From: Bradysia coprophila
Lineage: Eukaryota; Arthropoda; Insecta; Diptera; Sciaridae
DNA length: 64,000 nt
Reading direction: 5' to 3'
Assembly: GCF_014529535.1 (NCBI RefSeq)
Contig: NW_023503493.1
Coordinates: forward strand, 19,004,001 to 19,068,000
Below the pieces are notes generated by a model. That model was given only the letters and a program-made list of their open reading frames with translations. It did not search any database and was not told where the DNA came from. The translations under genes were made by a program, and so were the position numbers. This document shows, in pieces, positions 14,647 to 25,432 of this stretch. The stretch's first letter is position 1. Each line of letters begins with the position of its first letter.

Positions 14647-14656
14647 AATGATCTCA
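14647..14656 (+). promoter_or_regulatory. bantam microRNA target site 1 (hid 3'UTR)
   Basis: AATGATCTCA is complementary to nucleotides 1-10 of bantam, longer than a standard 8-mer seed site. Bantam silencing of hid through its 3'UTR is an established Drosophila interaction, so the site supports both the gene call and the UTR extent. Confidence 0.7.
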
Positions 14657-15077
14657 TTTAATGAAAAAAAAATCCAGCGTTTCAACTATATATCTAAAAA
14701 AAATATTTTCAAATAAAATGTTTTCCTATTGGTGCGATTTAAAAAAAAAGGATTTTTTAACTATTGTCCATTGTGCAAACCTACATTTATATCTACACAA
14801 GTCATTTTATAGTAATGCATTTTTTACAAATATTATACAAAGCAACAAAACATACAAATAAATAAATTTAATTACAAAATAGAAATCCTCTTTTTTTAAA
14901 GAATAATTTAAAACATAAAATATGAAAACTTGAAACGATTCGAGCGATTAGAAAGAAAATATAAAAATGGCCAAAAATCGAATTTCTGAGCCCCAAAGAT
15001 TTATAACTTTTTTATTGTAAATTGAAATTTTTATAGAAATTGAAAATAAAAAAGTTTAAAAAAAAACGATAAAAATT

Positions 15078-15085
15078 TGATCTCA
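15078..15085 (+). promoter_or_regulatory. bantam microRNA target site 2 (hid 3'UTR)
   Basis: TGATCTCA is an 8-mer bantam seed match, about 430 nt after the first site and upstream of the candidate poly(A) signals. Confidence 0.55.
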
Positions 15086-15216
15086 AAATAACTAATCAAT
15101 TAAAAAATATATTTAAATGAACAAAGAAGAAAAAGGAAAAATTATTAAAAACGAAAGAAAATAAAATAATAATAAAAAAACACCGAAGAAAACAGCGTAA
15201 TTGTTTTTCTGCGATA

Positions 15217-15224
15217 TGTACATA
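15217..15224 (+). promoter_or_regulatory. Second Pumilio response element (hid 3'UTR)
   Basis: TGTACATA fits UGUANAUA and lies near the predicted 3' end of the hid transcript. Support comes only from the motif and its position. Confidence 0.35.
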
Positions 15225-15717
15225 GTCTAAACAGAATACAGAAACAATTTTTTATATAAAATAAATTTAAATGAAATGAACAAGCATTAAATAAAATAAT
15301 TCTAAAAGCAATGGACACATGGTGTTGGAATCGGTTTCAAATTTATGGATTCATTTTTGTAAACATTGTGAGTCGCATTTCATGTAAGATAATTTTTTTT
15401 TCTCATTTTTATAATAATTAAAAATATATTTGCTTTATACAATAATTTTATTCCTTTTTTGTTTTTATTTTTACTCATTCACACGGCCACTGATTTTACA
15501 TTTATGTTTTGCCGAAAATCGTTAAACAACTAACAGAGAAAAGATTAAATATTTAGAGGGAACGGGGGGAAAGTTAAAGTAATACAAATATAACGAAGAA
15601 TCATCCACAATGCGAATGAATACATAACATTCTTCTTGCCGTTCTTTTTTTTACCCGGTCAAGTTCAAAAAATCTTACCGCGAGCACTTTATAGAATTCA
15701 TTCAACAGCAATAATTA

Positions 15718-15858
15718 TAGGGTGAGCGTACCAATCCTCGGACAAGAATGAGTCCTCGGACACCTGTTGTTCTTTCATTCATAAACTTTTTTTATGAATG
15801 AAAGAACAATAGGTGTCCGAGGACTCATTCTTGTCCGAGGATTGGTACGCTCACCCTA
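15718..15858. mobile_element. 141-bp near-perfect hairpin MITE
   Basis: Arms of about 67 bp beginning TAGGGTGAGCGTACC are reverse complements with a single mismatch, around a short A/T loop. A TA lies at each outer end, consistent with a TA target duplication of the Tc1/mariner type. Each arm also has the decamer TCCTCGGACA twice. It sits about 0.4 kb beyond the predicted hid poly(A) site. No coding content; the lack of arm divergence suggests a recent insertion. Confidence 0.8.
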
Positions 15859-16747
15859 CCAATGCAAAACCAGTTAGCGCTCCGTTTTTTTCCTACTTAT
15901 TATTCCTAATCATTGTGTATAACCATATAACCAATCTGTGTTGTCTCAGTCTGTACGTATTTTAATTAACAAAAAAAAACATCCAACTATATTACACACT
16001 AAAGTCTAAGTTTTAATGAAATCAACAAAAAAAAATTAAAAAATTTCATTTGATCTTCAATTATAAAATACCTAATGACAGAAAAGCATTCCAAATATTA
16101 TTATTCTTATACACTCTCCTTGAGATCTCGTTTTTTTACAAATTTATTTTATACAAAAAAAAAAGTGGAAAAAAATTCAAACAAAAAATTATACGTTCCC
16201 AGTTGCTGACAGAATTTATAAGAAAGAAAAAACTTAAAAAAACAAAACAATTAAAAAAACATAAAATAAAAAATATCGTTCGATTTAGTGCAGTAAAATA
16301 AATAATGTAATTACACACTACCACAATGCGTTAGTTGATTTCTCATGCCCTCTGAAATACAGGTATAAGCAAACACTCACCTATTCTCGTGCACAATGCA
16401 TAGAAGATAAAAGAAGCTTTGAGGCATGCAATGAAAAGATCTCCATCGACTCTAAGGTTTGTATTCGATGTTCATTATCTAGCGAAGTATTCGTCTGACG
16501 AATCGTCAACCCAATTACTCCTTACAAAAAGTTTATTACAGCAGAAATCAAATCTTATGACAGTCGAGTCATGTAAGTGAATAATCTACGAACTTGAACC
16601 GGCTAGCTTTTCAACTACTGTGACGATGATTCTCCATGACTTTCTAGTGGTTTCGAAAGTTTTAAAAATTCGCAGGATCAATCAAACGGAATAAAATCGC
16701 AGGCTCAAACTTGCGAATTTCAAAAATTCACAGTCTGGGTAATGGAA

Positions 16748-16974
16748 AAATGTTTAGGTTTTAACACTGTGAATCACAGTCTGTGATTAGTTGTACCATA
16801 GCACTGAACCAAGCACAAGAATTAAGCATATAAATTAGGTTTGCAGGGTTGGTATATTGCTGCTGCGTCACAATTTTATATAAAAGATGATGAGGAGCTG
16901 ATTTTCCGTTTAAAAAAATCTGTTCTAGTGCTTGGTTTTATGAGTTTTATGAGTTAAAAGCTCGCAGGTTTTAT
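16748..16974. mobile_element. MITE-like repeat family A, copy 1
   Basis: About 220 bp closely resembling 25058-25262. Both copies contain internal inverted repeats CACTGAACCAAGCAC (16802-16816) and GTGCTTGGTTTTATG (16928-16942) and a shared core with TGCGTCACAATTTTATATA. Two related copies 8 kb apart with inverted repeats indicate a short non-autonomous DNA element. Confidence 0.7.
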
Positions 16975-17443
16975 ATGACTCAACTAACTCTACTTGAAAA
17001 GACACGGTGGGGCTGAACAACTTTATTTTGCGAAGGTCGTGAACATGGGATATTTTTATTGAAAATGGTATATAAATATGCTACGAGTAGTTAGCAAGCG
17101 AAATTGAAATCCTTTTGCTGGTATAGCATATAAAATTTCCAAGTATTAACTCTCTCATGGGATACTAGGGTGTGTCAATTTCAATTTTTTTTAGTGTTTC
17201 CGGATTCCGACCTACAGCGATTCACCATCGCACTAGCAATAATTATCAGCAAAAAGTTTTTTTTAGAAGTCAAAATAAGCTTGCATCGCTGCTTCTTTAA
17301 AAAATTTCGAGCTAACCGAGGTACCTGGATTGTGGGTCCGAGCCAAAAAAAATCTACAGATGCCTTTGCAGAGTTTTCACCCAGTACGGCATCTAGAGGG
17401 TCTACTAGACCATACAAAAATTAAAAAAAGTTAAAAAAATGCT

Positions 17444-17746
17444 TTACCGTGGTTTTGGTATAGCACCAAGTTTCACCGAGGTGCAATTTTCAAGAATTTT
17501 ATTAGTGAAAAAGTCATCTCCTTTGGATGAATTTTTTTAAATCTATTGTTGTGATAGCTCATTTTGTAGGTATTTCAATAGCGCATCCAGCAGACGTACA
17601 GTTTCGATAGGTAAATTTAAATATTTTTTGGTTTCACCCAAAAATGGTGCAACAATAGTCACCCAAAGGAGATGACTTTTTCACTAATAAAATTCTTGAA
17701 AATTGCACCTCGGTGAAACTTGGTTCTATACCAAAGCCACTGTAAA
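17444..17746. mobile_element. 303-bp MITE with 83-bp inverted repeats
   Basis: Arms 17444-17526 and about 17662-17746 are inverted copies (outer ends TTTACCGTGG and CCACTGTAAA; internal AAAGTCATCTCCTTTGG). The 135-bp middle is unique and non-coding. It lies inside the larger inverted-repeat composite. Confidence 0.75.
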
Positions 17747-17752
17747 CCATTT

Positions 17753-18793
17753 TTAGACCCGTACGAAGTACTGGGGTCTTATAGGTTTACGCATACGTTT
17801 GTAACACGTCGAATTGGACTCCCTGAGTAAGGGGAAACCTATTGTGGTTGTCTAGAGATGCCAAATCCGCGAAAAAAAAAATGTCCGTCTGTCCGTCTGT
17901 CTGCACGATAACTTGAGTAAAACGCATCCGATTTTGAAAATTCTTTTTTTTCCCGTTTGGTAATGTCAAAAGACAGGCTAAGTTCGAAGATGAGTGATTT
18001 TGGATCGAGCCCTCCCGAGCTGGGGCCCAATAAGTGCCTAAGTGTTTTTCGACGATATCTCCAGACATTTAAGCACTACACTTGTCAGTGATACGTCAAA
18101 TAAAAGGTATTTACAATACCGATCGACAAAAAAAAAAGTTTATGGAAATCGGATGACCGACTCGTGAGTTAGACCCCTTGGTGTGGAACAGGCACAGGGC
18201 GGCAAGCAGCTTTTGCTTGTAGGTCGGCCAAATTTGAACATATTTCGTTCGTTTTAGCTTTATTAGATAGGTATTGACCGTACCAATCAGGGAAAAAAAA
18301 GTTTATGAAATTATGTTCTCCGGAGCGTGAGCTAGGTCTCTTGGAGTGAGCTCTTATCTGGCTACTCGGCCGTACAGTGAACATGGAGTATTTTGTCAAT
18401 ATCTCGAGTAAATTTTGACCGAATTTCATGATTTTTTTTTTGAAAGGTATTAACAAATGTAAAGCGTCGGTACTATTTTCGGTTTCCTAACAAAATGGCT
18501 GCCGGCGGCCATATTGGATTTTATTAAAAGTGATATAAAGTGGGAAAAATGATGCTTAGAGAGTTTCTGTTAACATGGAAATAATGTGTTAAGTGTGAGG
18601 GGTTTCAGGGATTCCATATATGGACATCTATATATACCTATATACAGCTATATTGAGCTATATACAGGCATATAGAGCTATATAATAGCATATATTTATC
18701 TGTGAAATGTTTATTTATAGTGAAATATAGTTAAATATAGCGGTATATAGCTGTTTAAATAGGAATTTATGAAATTTGTCTTCGTACGGGGCT
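17753..18793. mobile_element. CCCCGTACGA repeat family, copy 1
   Basis: About 1.05 kb similar over most of its length to 33408-34588. Ends carry an inverted ACCCGTACGAAG / CTTCGTACGGGG motif. Internal landmarks in order: a GTCTGTCC-type microsatellite (short here), a block with GAGCTGGGGCCCAATAAGTG, ACGATATCTCCAGACATTTA, GACCGACTCGTGAGTTAGAC, and an AT-rich TATATAGCTATAT array near the right end. No coding potential on either strand; family name unknown to me. Confidence 0.7.
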
Positions 18794-19160
18794 GTCTATA
18801 TTGCCTCCGGCAATTTAGTTGTATATGATAACAAGGCAAAGAGTGGATAGTGTAAGTGATTTAAAAGGAAGAATAGTTTTTCAGCAGAGAAGAAAATGAA
18901 GTAAGAGAAATGAAGAGTTTCACATTAAAGGCTTTTGATACGAATAGGTGTTTCGTACGGGTCGGCGTTAGCTATGTTTTTTTAACTTTTTTTAATTTTT
19001 GTATGGTCTAGTAGACCCTCTAGACAACAGTCATTCGGAGCAACAGATTTGAGTACGCCGGTATTTATTTTGCGTTAGAAATACTACGCGAAATAAGGAT
19101 GGAATTAAATGATAAAATCAGTGCAAGTTTTCGTAATAATTTATTCATCGAGACTCTCAT

Positions 19161-21300
19161 TCAGCACATGTTTTTGTTCCTTTGAAATGTAATCTCTGTT
19201 GGGCACTTCTCACCGGCATGTTGAATTCTCATATGTTTCTTTAAACCGTTGTACCAAGCGTATGAGGCCGCACAAATCGAACAGGAATACAATTTGACCC
19301 CAGTGTGCGTGACCATATGTTTCCGCAGAGATTCCTTGGCGAAAAAGGATTTTTCACATTCGGAACACTGGAATGGATTCATCACATTAAAGACCCCTCG
19401 GCACATACGTGTCGATAATGTTACTATACCTGATGTGTTCGCATTTTGTGATGAATATTCCGGATGTGTTTCTGCATGTTGCTTGCTGTGGAGAATTTCC
19501 ATTGACAAAAACGGCACGAATACGGTTGAACTCGGGTATGCGTTCGCAAATGAACTCGCAGATTGTTGTTGGTGTTTCCGCGATACGGACAATTCGGACA
19601 TTCAAAATTCTTTACATCTGAATGCGTGAGACAATGACTCGCCAGCTGACTGGTTGTTTTAAAGCATTTACCACACGTCTAAAGGCGATTCATGTTATAC
19701 TAAATGTGGAGCGGTTGCTAGAGTTACAAATCAAAATTTCTTTTACCTCACAAATGTAAGGGCGTAAGTCGCTATGCGTTCTACCATGAGCTCGAAGCAA
19801 CGCTTCCGATTTGAAAACTTTCGAACATAATTTACATTCTCGTAAAGCAACCGGTGCAGTAACGTGGCTTCGTTTATGTTTTTTCAACAATTTCAAAGTG
19901 TCGAACGTAACTCCACATGTCTCACATTGATGTAAAACGACTTCTTGCTCAACGATCTCGGTCTGTTGCTCCGGTTCCCAACTAAAAACGTTGAATAGAA
20001 ATTGATACAATAGGCTTGATGTGCACAACAAGCACCTAGCGAAATGCATCTACTTACATTTCGAATCCGTCGCTAGCTTCCATCTGATCAATAACTGGGG
20101 AATGATTGCCACCTATGCTTAGACCATCATCACATTCTTCGATCGAGTCCACTTCGACAATATTCTCCTCGTCGATGAATGCAATTTTATTTTTGAGTTT
20201 ATGCTCGCTGACTTCGGACAATATCCTGAACTGATAGGCCATTTCCAATTGGTTGGTACAATTTTCGCAGATACTTTGGGGAAATCCATCGTCTTCGGTT
20301 ATCTGAAATATTATGACGAAGTTGAGACAAACCAAGAAAAACACAGAAATCGAAGTGAATCCACCTGACTGATTCGAGAGCATTCCATTAGCTTGTCGAT
20401 CGTTGATGGTGTTTCATGCATATCGTGAAATAAATTGAGAAATCCGTTACCGTATTCCAAGCAAACGCGACACTGATCGATACTGTTAGTTTCTTCGATA
20501 TCTGCTGGATCCATAGCAGACGACTTTTCGTGCTGAAGTATGCGATTCTCAATTTCGGTCATCTGAAGATCGTCCGTAATTTCCATTTGGTTACATTGAA
20601 GTGATTGCAACAACTGTGCCTTGATCATCGTACGAGTCTTTGCTGCAGCGAAAATTCTTTTCCAATAATCTTCAGTCTTTATACCGGACCCGGAACTTAG
20701 TGCGATGCTGATTCGCTTCCAAACAGTTGGTGAATTTTGATCAGCAATGAGATGATTAAGTATACACGACAGTTGATATGTTGATGGTTGTACCTAGATA
20801 GATGGAACATCGATTAATCCGCTGAAGCAATATTCATCTTCCCCTGGCTTACCGCTATCAATTCATCGTCAATCATTTCTCTAAACGTGTTGTCACAAGG
20901 CGAGCCGGTGAAGTCACTTGATTTTATGTAATTCGTCCATGATTTCAACAATCTCAACCAAATGGTTTTGGTATAAGCTGTATTCGTTCCGTTCAGTTCA
21001 ATTACCATCAGAGCAATCAAGGATTCATGGACATTACCTAAGGATAACTTTGCTTATTTCACTGGTTTGATGCCCGATAGAAACAATTTTAACTCACCAG
21101 TCGCTACTTGAATATCATATTTTAAGTATTTTAGGAAGATCTCTTTCTGCGCTTCAGTCAATGAGTGAACGAGAATCTAAAATTGAAAAACTTCGCTAGC
21201 TGTTATTGTCTTCAATTGGATGAAAAAAACATACTTTTCGTGTTGATAATTTCGGCATCGTCTTAGCAGACACAGTTACATTGAAATTGGAATCATCCAT
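19161..21300 (-). CDS. SANT-like + ZAD + C2H2 zinc-finger protein
   Basis: Probable nuclear DNA-binding regulator. Eight coding exons join in phase to 564 aa: 21235-21300, 21098-21176, 20853-21037, 20365-20793, 20058-20302, 19747-19981, 19430-19678, 19161-19367. Residues 1-190 resemble Myb/SANT-like regions of the Zeste type, apparently two units ([35 protein letters not shown]). A ZAD follows (CRVC...CENCTNQLE), then an acidic linker, then seven C2H2 fingers. The ZAD lies in the same exon as the second SANT-like unit, so this is not two adjacent genes mis-joined. AATAAA on the minus strand at 19140-19145 gives a very short 3'UTR. Finger 5 to 6 is joined by a 62-bp intron whose acceptor is less certain. 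ZAD proteins are lineage-expanded in insects; no specific orthologue is claimed. Confidence 0.82.
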
Positions 21301-21640
21301 TTCTATTAGACACACAACAAAATATTTATTTATCTTTTTGAGTAAAACATTTCTAAATTTTCTTCTTCTTACATTTTCATTTGTTTACGTGCTGAATCTA
21401 CTTGTCAAAGTGTGTTCAATTCGTTCAATTTACAACCGATTAGATTCAGAATTTCAAATTAATTTTTAACAAATCAGAACAACCATTTGGCCTTAACTTG
21501 GTTATTGTGACTTGTCAACTTTAGGCACACCGGAAAGTTTGACTTTTGATGTCTAGAAATTTATTTGGAGGTATTCCTCGACCCCCTTAGCACTTTCTGG
21601 CGTGCCTAAAGTTTCCTGCTCGAGCATTATCCCCTACGTG

Positions 21641-21808
21641 TTACTGTGGATTTACATAGCAACGTAAAAGTGACAGATGCAAAAATTTTCTCATACGGCA
21701 ACTCGAAATTTCATTCATAATTTTAATTTTATGAATGAAATTTCGGGTTGCAGTATTTAAAAAACATTGCATCTGTCACTTTTACGTTGCTATGTAAATC
21801 CACGGTTA
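21641..21808. mobile_element. 168-bp foldback MITE
   Basis: Inverted arms of about 65 bp (GTGGATTTACATAGCAACGT at the outside, GAATGAAATTTCG near the centre), with modest mismatches, forming a long hairpin. No coding content. Confidence 0.7.
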
Positions 21809-22203
21809 AGGTGTTCGTTTCTAAAATAGGGAAAACGCACTAAATCCCCTCTCAGTAATCCATGTATACTTTGTAGGCGGCTAAAATCCTAAAACACCCG
21901 AACTGGCCATACTGGCCTTTTATGTACAAAAATTTAAATGTTCATTGCCTTTTGAATTTTTTTTGCATACATCGTCCGATGGGCCTTCTGGTAGCCATAG
22001 TCCAGCCTTCTTAAAGGCTTCTTAAAGGAATAATGAAATAATCACTTTGATTATGTAAAATTTCACTCCTGCTGAATCTATTAGACGATCGAAGAGGTGA
22101 TATAGTCATAATGTGCGCTCATAACGCGTATCAGTTTAGTTAAATACACAAGGTCGTATTTTGATTGTTCCATAGATGAATGTAGATGAATTATGCTTAT
22201 TAA

Positions 22204-22435
22204 CCTGTTACAGACGGCAAGCATATGATCAGCATTATTATCGGGTCTATTACTTCCATCGATCAAAGTCGATCAAAGTCGACAAGATCGATCAGTTGAT
22301 TTCAAATCTTGTACTTCAATTTTTTTAACATGCATTTTACTCATTTTACTATAATAGAAAGGACTGTATTACCCAGAGCTTGCCATTATTTTTGTCGTTG
22401 TTATCGATAACAGATGAATAGCCGTATGTGACAGG
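22204..22435. mobile_element. piggyBac-like MITE with TTAA duplication
   Basis: The 232-bp element is flanked on both sides by TTAA (22200-22203 and 22436-22439). Inverted ends are CCTGTTACAGACGGC and GCCGTATGTGACAGG. TTAA target duplication and CC-starting ends are the piggyBac signature. It lies 110 bp upstream of the eIF4A start codon. A related left end with the same internal ATTATTATCGGGTCTATTAC occurs at 50039-50105. Confidence 0.65.
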
Positions 22436-22547
22436 TTAAATTTATTAATTTTTCCCATCGTCTTCAGGGAATAGCGAACATGCTCATAATTGATGAAGGT
22501 ATCAATGAACATAAAGCTGGCATTCCTAAAGTTATACTGAAAAAGTC

Positions 22548-24753
22548 ATGTCCCTATCACCAGAAGCAAATCGAAGGTAAGTTTTTCAAGAAATTCTCAA
22601 TTAAATTTCCAATTTTTCATAATTTTCGTTATTTATATCGAGGATTACGAGTACACTTTTCTGTAAAAGTGTAATTTTGGTATACATTTCGGTGCATTTT
22701 TCATTGTAACGCAATAAAATTCAAAACAATATTTTTCTCAATATGGCGTCATGAACACAATTGTTTGTTTTCAAACACCGGCTTCAAAATTCTTTCTCTT
22801 ATGTTCCAATTGAATCTCATATTTTATGCGACGGTCGACAGTTTAAAGTCCTTCGATTGCATTCAATTCGTTGCATGAGTACTAGACAACCAATAAAGCT
22901 ATCTTTCGCAACAATTCAATTTCCAGCCAAAAACTGGTTTTGTCTTCAATGATTGTTCGAAAAATCAATATCAGTTTACAGACAGCTGGCCCGTGTCTAG
23001 ACATTGCCTTTTTCAAATGTACACAAATTTAGAATACCTGTAGGGAAAGTGTTATAGAATTTGCCAGCAACTAACATCTATCTATCAGCAACTATCTTTG
23101 ACTCAAACTCAATAAGCCTTGTTGATCTGGTCCATTGCGTATGAAAAAATACCAAAGCAATATTACATGTTCCGAAGGACTTTGAGCAATTGGTGTATTA
23201 AAATTCTCAAGACGTTCCTCAATTTTCTTCTTCTCTGTATTTAGAAATGATGACGACGATTATGGCAACAAGTCATACGATAATAGTGGAATGGAACCGG
23301 ACGGTTTAATCGAATCCAATTGGAATGAAATCGTTGACAGCTTTGATGATATGAACTTGAAGGAGGAGCTCCTACGCGGCATCTATGCGTACGGCTTTGA
23401 GAAACCATCAGCGATTCAGCAACGCGCAATATTGCCTTGCATTAAAGGCCACGATGTTATTGCTCAGGCTCAGTCTGGCACTGGAAAAACCGCAACATTC
23501 TCAATTGCTATATTGCAACAAATCGACACCGTCGACACGATGGAATGTCAAGCATTGATTTTGGCACCGACTCGGTAAATATTTCCGGTTTAATTACATC
23601 CACATTCGTTACGTCTACGAATATTTCCGTTTTCGTTGCATAGTGAATTGGCTACACAAATTCAGAAGGTCGTAATTGCACTTGGCGATTATATGAATGT
23701 AGCTTGTCATGCCTGTATTGGAGGGACCAATGTTCGAGAAGATGTCCGCAAGCTGGAGATAGGAACACACGTCGTAGTCGGGACACCAGGCCGAGTTAAT
23801 GATATGATCAGCCGAAAGGTTCTACGCACAAAACATATTAAATTGTTTGTGTTGGATGAGGCTGATGAAATGTTATCCAGAGGTAAGACAATTTGTCTAC
23901 GCTTTTCACGCTCCTCATAGGCACGATATCGATACATTTACCACTCATTAACTGACTTTCACTTTTCTTACAGGATTCGCTGATCAAATTCATGATGTTT
24001 TCCGTAACTTAAACAGCGAAGTGCAAGTAATTTTGCTGTCGGCTACCATGCCAGAGAGTGTACTTCAGGTCAGCAAGAAGTTTATGCGTGAACCGGTACG
24101 GATCTTAGTGAAAAAAGAGGAGCTAACGCTTGAAGGTATTAAGCAATTTTATGTTTTTGTCGAGATTGAAGACTGGAAACTGGGAACGTTGTGCGATCTG
24201 TACAATACATTGTCGATTGCACAGTCTGTGATTTTTTGTAATACGAGACGTAAGGTGAGGAAGTCTTTGCATAAAACATTCAACAAATAATTCAAATATT
24301 TGAATTGTATTATAGGTCGATCAACTAACCGAACAAATGACACTACAGCAATTCACTGTATCGACGTTGCATGGAGATCTTGATCAGCGCGAGAGGGACA
24401 TCATCATGCAACAGTTTCGCACTGGTTCATCTCGTGTCCTAATTACTACCGATATTCTCGCTAGAGGTATCGATGTACAACAAGTATCATTAGTTATCAA
24501 CTACGACCTACCGTCCAACCGTGAAAATTACATTCATCGGTAATTTTGCTAATCTCAATTTGGTCTTACTTAGAACATTTCGTTAAAGTTTAATTGTGTT
24601 ACAAACAGTATTGGCCGTGGAGGACGATTCGGACGAAAGGGTGTCGCTGTCAATTTTATCACCGAGAAAGATAAGCGTACCTTGCATGACATTGAAGAAT
24701 TTTACAATACACGAATTGAGGAGATGCCGATCAATGTGGCAGACTTGATTTAA
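22548..24753 (+). CDS. eIF4A: Eukaryotic initiation factor 4A (DEAD-box helicase)
   Basis: ATP-dependent RNA helicase of the cap-binding eIF4F complex. Coding exons 22548-22576, 23245-23574, 23644-23882, 23974-24254, 24316-24539, 24609-24753 join in phase to 415 aa, the normal family length. Motifs in order: Q motif [21 protein letters not shown] (I), [45 protein letters not shown], ending in VADLI. The tiny first coding exon supplies MSLSPEANR before NDDDYGNK and was chosen because it gives the family N-terminus in phase; without it no Met precedes the internal MEPDG. Several positions normally invariant in Diptera differ ([15 protein letters not shown] for GFKDQIQDVFK-LP-D), so this may be a diverged paralogue. 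AATAAA at 24985-24990. Out-of-frame ATG at 22480 lies upstream if transcription starts that far up. Confidence 0.93.
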
Positions 24754-25057
24754 GACGATTGTGCGAACAAAAACGAAAATCAAGATGAGACCGTACGTCT
24801 GTGACACAAAGGTGTGATGTGCTTGATGTAGCACACCGATTTTGTATTAATTCCCTTTCCATTTGTGTTCGTGTAATGCAACCCAATTATTTTTTATTTT
24901 TTTAACTTATTTACTCTAACTAAGTAAAAGTGAACTCTAGAAAAGTACTAAGTACGACAAATTATGAAGATTTATTGATTTTGGAATAAAGTAAGCTGCT
25001 CTTGAAACTATCTCTTGATTAATAGTCCAACTATTTCAGATTCTCACGATCTTCAAA

Positions 25058-25262
25058 AAAATGTTTTGGGTTTAACACTGCGATTAGTTTTACCATAGCA
25101 CTGAACCAAGCACGAGTATTGAGCAAAAAATTAAGCTTGTAAGGTTGGTATAATGCTACTGCGTCACAATTTTATATATTAGAAGGGGAGCTGATTCTTC
25201 GTTAAAAAAGATCTGTTCTAGTGCTTGGTTCTGTGAGTTTTAGTTAAAAGTTCGCAGGTTTT
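25058..25262. mobile_element. MITE-like repeat family A, copy 2
   Basis: Related to 16748-16974 in the same orientation. Inverted repeats CACTGAACCAAGCAC (25099-25113) and GTGCTTGGTTCTGTG (25221-25235) pair better than in copy 1. Just downstream of the eIF4A poly(A) signal. Confidence 0.7.
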
Positions 25263-25263
25263 A

Positions 25264-25432
25264 GGTGCCATTCACAAATTACGCACGCACCAAATTCGAA
25301 ATTTCAGACCCCCCCCACCTCCCCCCTTGCACGCGAAAATGTATGGAGAAAATTTCAAAAATGTATGAAGTGTACGCTTTTGTCAAACCCTCCCTCCCCC
25401 CTTAAGAGCGTGCGTAATTTGTGAATGGCCCC
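25264..25432. mobile_element. 169-bp inverted-repeat element (CCATTCACAAATTACG ends)
   Basis: Outer ends GTGCCATTCACAAATTACGC and GCGTAATTTGTGAATGGCCC are inverted repeats; inside lie C-runs (CCCCCCC, CCCTCCC) and AAAATGTATGGAG. It directly abuts repeat family A. A weak, degraded relative (AAATGTATGAAGTATACGCT) is seen near 62597-62700. Confidence 0.65.

Larger units (their letters stand above)
13212..15310 (+). other. hid: Predicted hid 3'UTR
   Basis: Very AT-rich 2.1 kb stretch after the hid stop. AATAAA signals at 15260-15265 and 15290-15295 are plausible ends, although many earlier AATAAA copies exist. It contains two bantam seed sites, three K-boxes and two Pumilio elements, listed separately. 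The length resembles the long hid 3'UTR of Drosophila. No coding potential. Confidence 0.55.
17392..19024. mobile_element. 1.6-kb composite with 48-bp inverted ends
   Basis: The outer arms at 17392-17439 and about 18975-19023 are near-exact inverted repeats starting TCTAGAGGGTCTACTAGACC. Between them lie a second inverted-repeat element (17444-17746) and a member of a dispersed 1.1-kb family (17753-18793). It therefore looks like one element that received two later insertions, or a compound unit. No transposase coding is visible. Confidence 0.6.
21301..22440. other. Divergent intergenic region between ZAD gene and eIF4A
   Basis: Holds two inverted-repeat elements (21641-21808 and 22204-22435) and presumably the promoters of both divergent genes. 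No coding sequence recognised. Confidence 0.6.

Noticed and set aside
19249-19629. Plus-strand open frames over the zinc-finger exons
   Set aside because: They are antisense shadows of the minus-strand finger exons.
23291-23578. eIF4A start at the internal MEPDG
   Set aside because: The frame is open upstream with family-like NDDDYGNK, and a phase-compatible first exon with its own Met exists at 22548.
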